From positions 186,001 through 250,000 of the forward strand of contig NZMY01000013.1 of NCBI GenBank assembly GCA_002694745.1: a DNA stretch of 64,000 nucleotides, written 5' to 3'. The notes under the pieces were generated by a model that was given only the letters and a program-made list of their open reading frames with translations, was not told the DNA's origin and searched no databases. Positions 43,378-52,399 of this stretch are shown piece by piece. Both the position numbers and the translations under genes were made by a program. The stretch comes from Croceicoccus sp. (GTDB lineage Bacteria > Pseudomonadota > Alphaproteobacteria > Sphingomonadales > Sphingomonadaceae). The first letter of the stretch is position 1, and every line of letters begins with the position of its first letter.

Positions 43378-43731
43378 TCAGGCCGGATTTTGCAGTTGCA
43401 AGTGGATGGCGCCGTCCTCCAGCCGCACCGGATAGGTCGGTACGCTGCCTTCGTCGGCACCTTGGGCCAGCCCGGTTTCAAGGCTCAGCACCCAGTTGTG
43501 GAGCGGGCATGTCACGCAGTTTCCGTGCACGATGCCCTGGCTGAGCGGACCCTCGCGATGCGGGCAGCGGTCTTCCATCGCGAAGATGCGGTCATCCTCG
43601 GTGCGGAAAACCGCGATAGTTGCCCCGTCGGTCCTGACGCAGCGCGCGCCCTGCCGTGGGATGTCGTCAATCGTGCCCACATGCACCCACCCGGTGTCGG
43701 CGATGCGGGCAACCGGCGTCGCGGCGTTCAT
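43378..43731 (-). CDS. nirD: Nitrite reductase small subunit (Rieske)
   Basis: The protein has 117 residues. A Rieske [2Fe-2S] site is present: CPHREGPL and CPLHNW give the C-x-H and C-x2-H ligand pairs. It is the partner of NirB in NADH-dependent assimilatory nitrite reduction. Its start overlaps the nirB stop (ATGA), fixing the ATG; the longer frame upstream is antisense-type noise inside nirB. Confidence 0.93.
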   Translation of the reverse strand: MNAATPVARIADTGWVHVGTIDDIPRQGARCVRTDGATIAVFRTEDDRIFAMEDRCPHREGPLSQGIVHGNCVTCPLHNWVLSLETGLAQGADEGSVPTYPVRLEDGAIHLQLQNPA

Positions 43732-46193
43732 TCTGCTGGCTCCATGCTGGGTGAGGAGAGATCGGCCATCGGCTTGAACTCGTGCTTGTCCTTGCCCGAC
43801 ACGCGTTCGGACCACGGATCGGTCTGCGAAAAGCGCTGAGAGAACACGAAACGGTCGTAATAGGCGCGGCGGGGGTCCGGATTGTCGAGGATCTGCGCAC
43901 GGATCGTGTCGTGCCCGACGCGGTCGGCCCATTTGTAGATGCGTTCGAGGTAGAAACCCTGTTCGCGGTACATCTGCATCATGGCGGCGGTGATCTCCAT
44001 CACCTCCTCCTCGGTCTCGACCGTGGTCAGCTTGGTCGTACCCTGGATGTGGATGCCGGCAGCGCCCGCGTAATGCACTTCGTATCCGCTATCGACGCAG
44101 ACGATGCCGATGTCCTTGCAGGTCGCCTCGGCGCAATTGCGCGGGCAGCCCGATACGGCCAGCTTCACCTTGTGCGGCGTCCACGATCCCCACAGGAACT
44201 TCTCGAGCGCGACGCCGAGGCCGGTCGAATCCTGCGTGCCCATGCGGCACCAGTTCGTGCCGACGCAGGTCTTCACCGTGCGCAGCGACTTGCCATAGGC
44301 ATGGCCCGATACCATGCCCGCCTTGTTCAGATCGGCCCAGACGCCGGGCAGGTCTTCCTTCTTCACGCCGAGGAGGTCGATGCGCTGGCCGCCGGTGACA
44401 TGGACGGTGGGGATCGCGAACTTGTCGACCACGTCGGCGATGGCGCGCAGTTCCTGCGAATTGGTCATCCCGCCCCACATGCGCGGGATCACCGAATAGG
44501 TGCCGTCCTTCTGGATGTTGGCATGCACCCGCTCGTTGATGAAGCGGCTCTGGTTGTCGTCGACATATTCGCCGGGCCAGTCGGCCAGCAGGTAATAGTT
44601 GAGCGCGGGGCGGCACTTGGCGCAGCCGCCGCTGGTGGTCCACTCCAGCTCCTGCATCACCGCGGGGATGGATTTCAGCGCATTCGCCTTGATCAGGCGG
44701 CGCACGTCGCCGTGGGGCAGATGGGTGCAGCCGCACATCGCCTTGGGGGCGCTGGCATCGAAGCTGTCGCCCAGCGTCAGCGCCATCAGGCTCTCGACCA
44801 GATTGGTGCAGGTGCCACAGGACGCGCTCGCCTTGGTATGGGCGCGCACCTCGTCCAGCGTGGACAGGCCCTTGTCCTTGATCGTGCCGGTAATTGCCCC
44901 CTTGCAGATACCGTTGCAGCCGCAGATTTCCGCGTCGTCCGCAAGGTTGGCGACAGCCGCAAGGGGGTCAGAATTTCCCGCGTTCTGGAACGCCTGCCCG
45001 AAGATCAGCGTCTCGCGCAACTCGCGCACGCATTCGCCCTTGCGCAGCAGTTCGTTGTACCATCCGCCGTCGGCCACATCGCCATAGAGCACCGCGCCGA
45101 TGATGCGGTCGTCCTTGACGATCACCCGCTTGTAGGTGCCGCGCGCGGCATCGCGCAGGACCACTTCCTCGCGGTCGTCGCCTTCCGCGAAATCGCCGAC
45201 GGAATAGAGGTTCACGCCCGTGACCTTCAGCTTGGTCGGCGTTTCGGCGTGGAGGAACCCGTCGACGGGCGCGCCTGCCAGATCGGCGGCAAGGATCTTC
45301 GCCATAGTATAGAGCGGCGCGACGAGGCCATAGACGCGCCCGTCCACCTCGACACATTCGCCGATGGCGCTGATCGCCGGATCGCTGGTGCGCAATTGCA
45401 CGTCGCACACGATGCCGCGATTGACCTCAAGCCCCGCCTCGGCGGCGAGGGCGGTGCTGGGCCGGATGCCGACCGCCATCACGACCATGTCGGCGTCGAT
45501 CACCGTGCCGTCGTCCAGTTCGACCGCGATCACCCTGTCGTCGCCGTCGCCAAGGATCGCCCTGGTGTTCGCGCCGCAGCGAATGTCGATGCCGCGCCCT
45601 TCCAGCTCCTTTTGCAGCAGATAGCCGGCAGCGGTATCCAGCTGGCGTTCCATCAGCGTGGGCATCAGATGGATGACGGTGACCTTCATGCCCTGCATGT
45701 GCAGTCCGGCGGCAGCCTCAAGCCCAAGCAGGCCGCCGCCGATCACCACCGCGTTTCCGCGGAACGAGGCATAGCGCTGCATCGCCTCGACATCGTCGAG
45801 ATCGCGGTAGGCAAGCACGCCTTCCAGCTGATGGCCGGGGACGGGGATGATGAAAGGGCTGGATCCCGTGGCGATGACCAGCCGGTCGTATGGCGCGGTA
45901 ATGCCGTTCGCCGATGTCACGGTCTTGGACGCGCGATCGATCTCGGTGACGCGCGCGCCGCGGTGCAGGGTGACGTTATGGGTTTCGTACCAGGCATCGT
46001 CGTGGATCACGATGTCGTCGAACGATTTCTCGCCCGACAGCACCGGCGACAGCATGATGCGGTCATAGTTCACGCGCGGTTCGGCGTTGAAGATCGTGAC
46101 GTCGTATCGGCCGGGCGCCTGCTCGAACAGATGCTCCAGCATGCGGCCCGGGGCCATGCCATTTCCGACGATGACGAGTTTCTCAAGTGCCAT
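43728..46193 (-). CDS. nirB: Assimilatory nitrite reductase, large subunit
   Basis: The protein has 821 residues: FAD/NAD domains (VIVGNGMAPGRMLEH, VVIGGGLLGLEAA), two BFD-like [2Fe-2S] segments (CGCNGICKGAI, CGTC; and CGCTHLP, CAKC), then the siroheme/4Fe-4S half with CVGTNWCRMG and SGCPRNCAEATC. It reduces nitrite to ammonium with NADH. GGAGGGCC lies before the ATG; a 62-residue in-frame extension is not supported. It lies 287 bases downstream of nasA, with its own regulatory region likely between. Confidence 0.95.
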   Translation of the reverse strand: MALEKLVIVGNGMAPGRMLEHLFEQAPGRYDVTIFNAEPRVNYDRIMLSPVLSGEKSFDDIVIHDDAWYETHNVTLHRGARVTEIDRASKTVTSANGITAPYDRLVIATGSSPFIIPVPGHQLEGVLAYRDLDDVEAMQRYASFRGNAVVIGGGLLGLEAAAGLHMQGMKVTVIHLMPTLMERQLDTAAGYLLQKELEGRGIDIRCGANTRAILGDGDDRVIAVELDDGTVIDADMVVMAVGIRPSTALAAEAGLEVNRGIVCDVQLRTSDPAISAIGECVEVDGRVYGLVAPLYTMAKILAADLAGAPVDGFLHAETPTKLKVTGVNLYSVGDFAEGDDREEVVLRDAARGTYKRVIVKDDRIIGAVLYGDVADGGWYNELLRKGECVRELRETLIFGQAFQNAGNSDPLAAVANLADDAEICGCNGICKGAITGTIKDKGLSTLDEVRAHTKASASCGTCTNLVESLMALTLGDSFDASAPKAMCGCTHLPHGDVRRLIKANALKSIPAVMQELEWTTSGGCAKCRPALNYYLLADWPGEYVDDNQSRFINERVHANIQKDGTYSVIPRMWGGMTNSQELRAIADVVDKFAIPTVHVTGGQRIDLLGVKKEDLPGVWADLNKAGMVSGHAYGKSLRTVKTCVGTNWCRMGTQDSTGLGVALEKFLWGSWTPHKVKLAVSGCPRNCAEATCKDIGIVCVDSGYEVHYAGAAGIHIQGTTKLTTVETEEEVMEITAAMMQMYREQGFYLERIYKWADRVGHDTIRAQILDNPDPRRAYYDRFVFSQRFSQTDPWSERVSGKDKHEFKPMADLSSPSMEPAE

Positions 46194-46480
46194 GAAGGCC
46201 CTCCGTGTTCGGCAGCGGTCAGGCTGCGGATTGCTGGGAAGCAGGAACACGGGGGTGCAATGGGCTGACCGCGTTCCCCGATCAGCCGGATATCCGGTTG
46301 ATCGACCGCGCAGCGCCATTGCTGCTGTTACAGATTGGATCTGGATGATGACAATACCGCTTCGGCGCGGAGAGCCCAAACGGGGCCTGTCATCGATGCA
46401 TCATTATTACCGCGATTCGCCCATTGCTGCAATGCAAAAAGGCCGAATGACCCAAGCTGCGGTAATTGCGGGCGAAATCG
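46194..46480 (-). promoter_or_regulatory. nasA-nirB intergenic region with nested inverted repeats
   Basis: No gene is present. Three structures are visible: CATTGC-T-GCAATG, a perfect dyad at 46422-46434; ATTACCGC (46406-46413) and GCGGTAAT (46459-46466), an inverted repeat 45 bases apart; and CCGGATATCCGG (46286-46297), a 12-base palindrome. A GGCCTTTTT on the minus strand at 46436-46444 may stop some nasA transcripts. No NasT-type leader pair is present here, so nirB expression probably comes by readthrough or from its own promoter. Confidence 0.5.
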
Positions 46481-49045
46481 TCACACCCTGCTCGCCAGCG
46501 CCTCCTCCTCGACCATGCGAGCGATCAGCGGGCGGCAACTGCCGCAATTGCTGCCGGCGCCGGTCCTTCCCGCGATTTCGTTCAGCGTGCCGCAGCCTTC
46601 GCGGATGGCGCATCGCACGTCGTTCTCTCCCACGTCGAGGCACAGGCAGACCAGCTTTCCGCGATCGGGCGCAGGCCGGGCCGGGCGGCCCGCCAGCAAT
46701 TCGATGGCGCTGGCATCCTCGGCCACGAATTGCCGCGTCACCCAGTCGCGATCGGGCAAGGATCCGCTGCGGGTCAGGTAGAGCACGGCTGCGAGCACGC
46801 CGTCCTCTGCGCGCACGGTGATACGGGTCATGCCTTGCGCCTTGTCCGCGGCTTCGGACCTGATGCCTGCGGGCAAAAGCGCGTCGACATCAACGGCGCC
46901 CGTTCCGGCCAGCTCGGTCAGCCACCCGCCTTCGACGCGGGCCAGTGCCCAGAACAGGCTGCCGGGCCGCACAGGCTCGCGCGTCACCAGAAAGCCGCGC
47001 CAGTCGGGCGTGACGGCGGCAATCGCGGCCGCGACATTCTTGAAGCCGGGCTGGCCCGATACCGGATCGACTGCCGGGTGCATCAGCCTGCCTGTGCGCC
47101 CGCTGCCGGTCAGGTCGGTCCAGTGCATCGGCACGAAGATCTCGCCGCCGTGCTGTCCATCGGTCACCGCCACGCGGTAGGCGGCATCGCCCCATGGTGT
47201 CGAAACGCGCGCAAAGCCGCCGTCAGTCAGGCCGAAGCGCTGCGCATCGTCAGGCGCGACTTCGACCAGAGGCTCGCGGCGATGGATCGACAGTTTCGGG
47301 CTCAGCCCGGTTCGCGTCATCGTGTGCCACTGGTCGCGGTAGCGCCCGGTGTTGAGGCGCAGCGGGAAATCGGGATTGACGGGCGGCGGGGCAGGGGGCT
47401 CCACCGCGACGATCCGCGCCTTGCCGTCGGGAAAGGCGAAGCGCCCGCCTGCCGGATGCGCGCCGCCCCAGCGGAACGGCTGCATCGCGTCATACTCCTC
47501 GCGGCTGCATCCGGCCCAATCGGTCAGGTCGAACAGCCTTCCGTGCCGAACGCTCAGCCGGGTCATGGCGGCATATTCGGCGAAGATCTCGGCGGGATGG
47601 CCGAAGGCAAACGCCGCGCCGTGCCCCAGCCTGTCCGCAATGTCGCACAGGATCCGCCAGTCGGCGCGCGCTTCGCCGGGCGCGGGAAGCAGTGCGCGCT
47701 GGCGGCTGATGCGGCGTTCCGAATTGGTGACCGTGCCGTCCTTCTCACCCCAGCCGAGCGCGGGCAGGCGGACGTCGGCCAGCTTGGCCGTGTCGGTCTC
47801 GGCGATGACTTCGGACACGACCAGCGTTTCGCAGCGGGCCAGCGCCTCGCGCACGAAGCCCGCGTCGGGCATGGATACGGCGGGATTGGTGCCCATGATC
47901 CACAGGAACCTTATGCGCCCGTCGTGCACGGCGCGGAACATCTCCACCGCCTTGCTGCCGGGGCCGGAGCACAGGTTCGGCGCGTTCCAGAACGCGGCGA
48001 CGGAGGCGCGCTCGTCATCCTCGAAGCCGAGGTGGCAAGCAAGCATATTGGCCAGCCCGCCAACCTCGCGCCCGCCCATCGCATTGGGCTGGCCGGTGAT
48101 GCTGAACGGGCCGCTGCCCGCGCGATTGATCCGCCCCGTCGCCAGATGAAGATTGATGATCGCATTGCCCTTGTCGGTTCCGCAAACGGACTGGTTCGCC
48201 CCCTGGCTGAACAGGGTCACCATGCGGGGATGGTCGGCCACCAGATCGCACAATTGCGCGAAGATTCCGGGATCGAGCCCATGAGCGGCGGCGTCCAGAC
48301 CGTCGACAAACCCGCCGGGCTGCTCGCAATGTTCGGCCATGTAGCTGCCGTCGAGCAGCCCCCGTTCGCGCATCGCGGCAAGCAGCGCGTTGAACAGCGC
48401 CACGTCGCCATCGGGCGCGACCGGCACGTGCAAATCCGCGCGTTCCGCGGTTTCGGTGCGGCGCGGGTCGATCACGACCAGCTTCGTGCCGCGCTGTTCC
48501 CGCGCCTGTTCGATGCGCTGCCAGATGACCGGATGGCACCATGCGGTGTTCGACCCGACCAGCAGGATCAGATCGGCGCTGTCGAGGTCCTTATAGCTGC
48601 AAGGCACCACGTCTTCACCAAAGGCCCGGTTATGCGCGGCGACCGCGCTGGCCATGCACAGCCGCGAATTGGTGTCGATATTGGCGGTGCCGACAAAGCC
48701 CTTCAGCAGCTTGTTGGCGACATAGTAATCCTCGGTCAGCAGCTGGCCGGAGACATAGAACGCGACGCTATCAGGGCCATGTTCGGCAATTGCGGCGCGC
48801 ATCCGCTGCGCCACCAGCTCCAGCGCTTCGTCCCATTCGGCCTGCTCGTCGCCGATCATCGGATGCAGCAGGCGGCCTTCCAGCCCGGTGGTCTCGCTCA
48901 GCCACGTGCCCTTGGAACAGAGCCGCCCGTGATTGGCGGGATGGTCCGGATCGCCCGCCACCTCGATCCGGCGCGGGCCGGTGACGCGCGCGGCAATGCC
49001 GCAGCCGACACCGCAATAGGCGCAGGTGGTGCGGATTGCGGTCAT
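46481..49045 (-). CDS. nasA: Assimilatory nitrate reductase, molybdopterin subunit with BFD domain
   Basis: The protein has 854 residues. The N-terminal 4Fe-4S motif (CAYCGVGC...GRLCSKG) and molybdopterin oxidoreductase core (SNTAWCHPVIWQRIEQAR, GANQSVCGTDKGNAI) match the NarB/NasA group, and a C-terminal BFD-like [2Fe-2S] domain (CLCLDVGENDVRCAI, NCGSCRPLI) provides an electron entry. It reduces nitrate to nitrite. The ATG is probably correct; a GTG six bases earlier has AAAGG nearer to it. A NasT-type leader lies just upstream. Confidence 0.94.
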   Translation of the reverse strand: MTAIRTTCAYCGVGCGIAARVTGPRRIEVAGDPDHPANHGRLCSKGTWLSETTGLEGRLLHPMIGDEQAEWDEALELVAQRMRAAIAEHGPDSVAFYVSGQLLTEDYYVANKLLKGFVGTANIDTNSRLCMASAVAAHNRAFGEDVVPCSYKDLDSADLILLVGSNTAWCHPVIWQRIEQAREQRGTKLVVIDPRRTETAERADLHVPVAPDGDVALFNALLAAMRERGLLDGSYMAEHCEQPGGFVDGLDAAAHGLDPGIFAQLCDLVADHPRMVTLFSQGANQSVCGTDKGNAIINLHLATGRINRAGSGPFSITGQPNAMGGREVGGLANMLACHLGFEDDERASVAAFWNAPNLCSGPGSKAVEMFRAVHDGRIRFLWIMGTNPAVSMPDAGFVREALARCETLVVSEVIAETDTAKLADVRLPALGWGEKDGTVTNSERRISRQRALLPAPGEARADWRILCDIADRLGHGAAFAFGHPAEIFAEYAAMTRLSVRHGRLFDLTDWAGCSREEYDAMQPFRWGGAHPAGGRFAFPDGKARIVAVEPPAPPPVNPDFPLRLNTGRYRDQWHTMTRTGLSPKLSIHRREPLVEVAPDDAQRFGLTDGGFARVSTPWGDAAYRVAVTDGQHGGEIFVPMHWTDLTGSGRTGRLMHPAVDPVSGQPGFKNVAAAIAAVTPDWRGFLVTREPVRPGSLFWALARVEGGWLTELAGTGAVDVDALLPAGIRSEAADKAQGMTRITVRAEDGVLAAVLYLTRSGSLPDRDWVTRQFVAEDASAIELLAGRPARPAPDRGKLVCLCLDVGENDVRCAIREGCGTLNEIAGRTGAGSNCGSCRPLIARMVEEEALASRV

Positions 49046-49076
49046 GGTCACGTCAACCTTTCCGTCATGCGCACGC

Positions 49077-49199
49077 AAAAAAGCCGCCACGATCCTGCAC
49101 CCATCGGGCAGGTTCGGGCGGCACCATTGCCACGCGCGTCGCGATTTGGGGTCGATGCCATGCGGCGAAGCCCGACCATGGGCTCCGCGGCATCGACCC
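49077..49199 (-). ncRNA. NasT/ANTAR antitermination leader of nasA
   Basis: Read on the minus strand, the leader has P1 at 49149-49199: lower stem of 11 bp (GGGTCGATGCC with GGCATCGACCC), upper 9-bp stem, and hexaloop AUGGUC. P2 at 49118-49133 is GUGGC-AAUGGU-GCCGC. Both hexaloops have A at 1 and G at 4, the pattern recognised by ANTAR proteins. The 3' arm of P2 (49118-49122) lies inside the 5' arm of a terminator (GCCGCC at 49117-49122 with GGCGGC at 49083-49088, then six U at 49077-49082). Thus P2 and the terminator exclude each other: NasT binding would allow readthrough into nasA. Confidence 0.82.
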
Positions 49200-49247
49200 T
49201 GCCTCTATAACGCGATTTATGGGACTGCAGCAAGACGCGGCTCCGGA

Positions 49248-50492
49248 TCAGAAGCTGAAACCGGCCTGCAGCCAGAACTTCTCGGTATCGGTGCCGAAAT
49301 TGGCGGCCTGGTAATTGGCATATTTCGCCAGAACCCCGATCGCGCCCAGCTTGAAACTGATCACCGCATCCCATTCGCTGCCATAATCGATGCCGCCGAC
49401 ATCGCTGTCGAACTGGTGATAGATGATATTGGCGCCCAGCCCCTTCATCATCGCGACATCGCCCAGCTTGATGCTGGCCGTCCCGTAATAGTCCTGCAGG
49501 CCGGTGGCGGGCGTGGAGAGGAACAGGTCGGCAAAGCCGTTGAACTTGTGCAGCGTCGCCAGCGGGGTCTGGAACGCGGCCGCGCCGTCGTCGCTGCCCA
49601 GCAATTCATATCCGCCCTTAAGCCCGACCGGGCCGATGGCAAAACCGGCCTCGCCGTTGAGGTAATCGGCGTCATAGGACACCGGGTTGTCGCCGTAATC
49701 GCTCTGCCGCGCATAGCTGGCGAGGTAATCGAGCTTGAACGTCTCGCCGATGGGAACGGCGCCCATCGCGCGGAACCCATAGCTCTGGCTGGAATAGACA
49801 AGCCGGCCCGGCTTCTCTTCGTCATAGTCCAGCAGATAGGCAAAGGCCTTCACCTGCGCGATCTTCACGTCGATCCCGCCGTTCAGCAGGATCATGTCCC
49901 CGTCGAAATGCGCATTGGGGCTGTCTATGCCAAAGATCGTGCGCTGCGAGATCGCATAGGTCGCGTCCAGCGCCACCGGCCCGATCTTTCCTTGGGCGCG
50001 CACCGCGTCGAAGGTCTGCTCGTTCTGCCGCCAGCCGACATTGCCGACGAAGCGGTGATCGTCATGGATGATGCGCTGGCGCCCGACGGTCAGCGTGCCC
50101 GCCTTGCTCTTGTATCCGATCTGCAGGCGGTTGAGCTCGACGTTCTCGGGATCGGGGACGACGGGATAGGGCTCGATCCCGTTGCCGGGAATGGTGTCGT
50201 TGTAATTGTCGACGATGGCCAGCGTCGCTTCCGCTTCGCCCAGCACGAAAAAGCCATGGCTGACCAGTTCGGCGCCCGACCGCATGCGGAAGGTCAGCGC
50301 GTCGGCGTCCTGCAGCGGCGTATCGGGCTGGCTGACGGTTTCATAGCGCAGCATGCCGTCGACGATCAGGTCCAGCGTGGTGTCGTCCGCGATCTGAACC
50401 GGAGCGGCCGCGAACGGACCCGATTGGGCACAGGCCGGCGCGGCGGAGCCCATGGCCGATGCGGCACACAGCAAGGCAAGTTTCTTCTTCAT
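49248..50492 (-). CDS. Outer-membrane porin of the nitrate locus (alginate-export type)
   Basis: The protein has 414 residues with a signal peptide cut after ACAQ or ACA. The barrel is of the alginate-export family type: VGRQRIIHDDHRFVGNVGWR and QTFDAVRAQGKI are characteristic, and the last residue is Phe (LQAGFSF). It lies at the end of the nrt operon, 204 bases after the ATPase gene, and probably allows nitrate or other small anions across the outer membrane. Its own promoter is possible. Confidence 0.85.
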   Translation of the reverse strand: MKKKLALLCAASAMGSAAPACAQSGPFAAAPVQIADDTTLDLIVDGMLRYETVSQPDTPLQDADALTFRMRSGAELVSHGFFVLGEAEATLAIVDNYNDTIPGNGIEPYPVVPDPENVELNRLQIGYKSKAGTLTVGRQRIIHDDHRFVGNVGWRQNEQTFDAVRAQGKIGPVALDATYAISQRTIFGIDSPNAHFDGDMILLNGGIDVKIAQVKAFAYLLDYDEEKPGRLVYSSQSYGFRAMGAVPIGETFKLDYLASYARQSDYGDNPVSYDADYLNGEAGFAIGPVGLKGGYELLGSDDGAAAFQTPLATLHKFNGFADLFLSTPATGLQDYYGTASIKLGDVAMMKGLGANIIYHQFDSDVGGIDYGSEWDAVISFKLGAIGVLAKYANYQAANFGTDTEKFWLQAGFSF

Positions 50493-50662
50493 ACAAGGCC
50501 TCCCTTCCGGGCCAGCGCGGCCCGGTGTCGTCTGGAAAGGGCAGGCTTCGTCGCCCGCCGATGTGGGTGGAAAGCGGGCCCCTCATGCGCCCGCCGGGTG
50601 TTCTTCGCCTGCGCTACCGGGCGCCCTTGCCCGGAATCGCGGCGTGAATTCGGTCAATCGGG

Positions 50663-50689
50663 GCCCGGCCGGATCCTTCCGGTCCGGGC
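50663..50689 (-). other. Hairpin between double-ATPase gene and porin gene
   Basis: GCCCGG and CCGGA pair with TCCGG and CCGGGC across loop TCCT with one bulged T, eight bases after the ATPase stop on the minus strand. No T-run follows. It may protect or process the upstream message. The remainder of 50493-50696 shows nothing else. Confidence 0.55.
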
Positions 50690-50696
50690 GAAACGG

Positions 50697-52376
50697 TCAG
50701 GCCGCCTTGGCCGAGGGACCGTGATCATATTCGGCCAGGAAGTGCAGTACCTCCTGCCGGTATTGGTAGAACTTCGGATCCTCCAGCAGCGCCTTGCGAT
50801 CGCGCGGACGCGGCAGGTCGACCTTCAGCACCTTGCCGATGGTGGCATTGGGGCCGTTGGTCATCATCACGACGCGGTCGGCCAGCAGGATCGCCTCGTC
50901 CACGTCATGCGTCACCATGATGGCGGTGACCTTAGTGCGGTTCCAAACCTCGACCAGCACGTCCTGAAGGTCCCAGCGCGTCAGGCTGTCGAGCATGCCG
51001 AAGGGCTCGTCCAGCAGCAGCAGGCGCGGGCTGAGCGCGAAGGCGCGGGCGATGCCGACACGCTGGCGCATGCCGTTCGACATTTCGGCGGCCATCTTGT
51101 CCTTGGCATCGGCCAGCCCGACGCGGTCGAGATAGTAATCCACGATGTCGCGGCGCTCGGCGCGGGCGGCATGCGGATAGACCCGCTCGACCCCCAACGC
51201 CACGTTCTGCCGCGCGGTCAGCCACGGCATCAGGCTGGGGGCCTGGAAGACCACCGCCTTGTCCGGTCCCGCCGCGCTGATTTCCCGGTTGTCGAGGACG
51301 ATGCCGCCCTTCGAAATCTCGTTCAGGCCCGCCGCCATGGTCAGCACGGTCGACTTGCCGCAGCCCGAATGGCCGATCAGCGAGACGAATTCGCCGCGGT
51401 TCATGATCAGGTTGAAATCCTCGACCACGGTCAGCGGGCCCTTGGGCGTCGGATACACCTTATCGAGCTTGAAGAATTCCAGATAGCGGTTCTCGACATT
51501 GCTCTGCCCCGCCTCGCGATAGGCCTTGGGCGGGGGCGCGAGGTCGAGCGGGATCACGCCGGGCAGTTCGGTCGCGCTTTCGCCGACGCTGGACGAGGCA
51601 TCGTTCAGCTTTGCCAGATAGTTCACGATGCGCCCGCGCAGGGCCTTGTAGCGGTCGTCGTCGTTCATCGCCTCCCTCTCGCGCGGGCGGGCGATGTCGA
51701 CGTCGAAGATCTGGCCGATCCTTGCGGCGGGCGCGGGCGTCAGCACGGCCACGCGGTCGGCCAGCAGCAGCGCCTCGTCCACGTCATTGGTGACGAGGAT
51801 GATGGTGCGCTTCTCCTCCTCGCGGATGCGCTCGATCTCGTCCTGCAGCTTGGCGCGGGTGAGCGCGTCGAGCGCGGAGAGCGGCTCGTCCAGCAGCAGG
51901 ATCTCTGGCTCCATGGCGAGCGCGCGGGCCACCGACACGCGCTGGCGCATCCCGCCCGAAAGCTGGGCAGGCTTGCGGTCCATCGCATGGCCCAGCCCGA
52001 CCAGTTCCACCTTCTGTCGGACCAGAGCGGCGCGGTCGGCCTTGCTGCGGTCCTTGTGCACCGCGTCGACCGCCAGCGCGACATTCTGCTGCACCGTCAG
52101 CCAGGGAAACAGCGAGTAGGACTGGAACACCAGCCCCCGGTCGCGGTCCGGCCCGTCGATGGCCTTGCCGCGCAGCAGCACCTCGCCGCCGTCCGCCTGA
52201 ACCAGCCCCGCGACGGTGCTGATCAGCGTGGTCTTGCCCGCCCCAGAAAAGCCCAGGATCGCGATGAATTCGCCTTCCTCGACGTCCAGGTCGATACCGC
52301 CCAGCACTTCGGTGACGCCGCCGGTCTTGCCGGTGTAGCTTTTCGTCACGTTCTTCAGCGAAAGGATCGGCTGCAT
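50697..52376 (-). CDS. Nitrate ABC transporter double ATP-binding protein (fused NrtC/D-like)
   Basis: The protein has 559 residues and contains two complete ATPase cores: domain 1 (about 1-255) with GFSGAGKTT, LSGGMRQRVSVARALA and LLLDEPLSALDAL; domain 2 (about 305-550) with GHSGCGKST, MSNGMRQRVGIARAFA and LLLDEPFGMLD. Domain 1 ends VTNDVDEALLLAD with Asn where the switch His normally stands; domain 2 keeps VTHDVDEAILLAD. One ATPase site may therefore be weakened. Usually two separate genes (NrtC, NrtD) do this. The ATG has AGAGGAG upstream. Confidence 0.92.
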   Translation of the reverse strand: MQPILSLKNVTKSYTGKTGGVTEVLGGIDLDVEEGEFIAILGFSGAGKTTLISTVAGLVQADGGEVLLRGKAIDGPDRDRGLVFQSYSLFPWLTVQQNVALAVDAVHKDRSKADRAALVRQKVELVGLGHAMDRKPAQLSGGMRQRVSVARALAMEPEILLLDEPLSALDALTRAKLQDEIERIREEEKRTIILVTNDVDEALLLADRVAVLTPAPAARIGQIFDVDIARPREREAMNDDDRYKALRGRIVNYLAKLNDASSSVGESATELPGVIPLDLAPPPKAYREAGQSNVENRYLEFFKLDKVYPTPKGPLTVVEDFNLIMNRGEFVSLIGHSGCGKSTVLTMAAGLNEISKGGIVLDNREISAAGPDKAVVFQAPSLMPWLTARQNVALGVERVYPHAARAERRDIVDYYLDRVGLADAKDKMAAEMSNGMRQRVGIARAFALSPRLLLLDEPFGMLDSLTRWDLQDVLVEVWNRTKVTAIMVTHDVDEAILLADRVVMMTNGPNATIGKVLKVDLPRPRDRKALLEDPKFYQYRQEVLHFLAEYDHGPSAKAA

Positions 52377-52399
52377 GTCCGCTCTCCTCTTCCGGGCGA

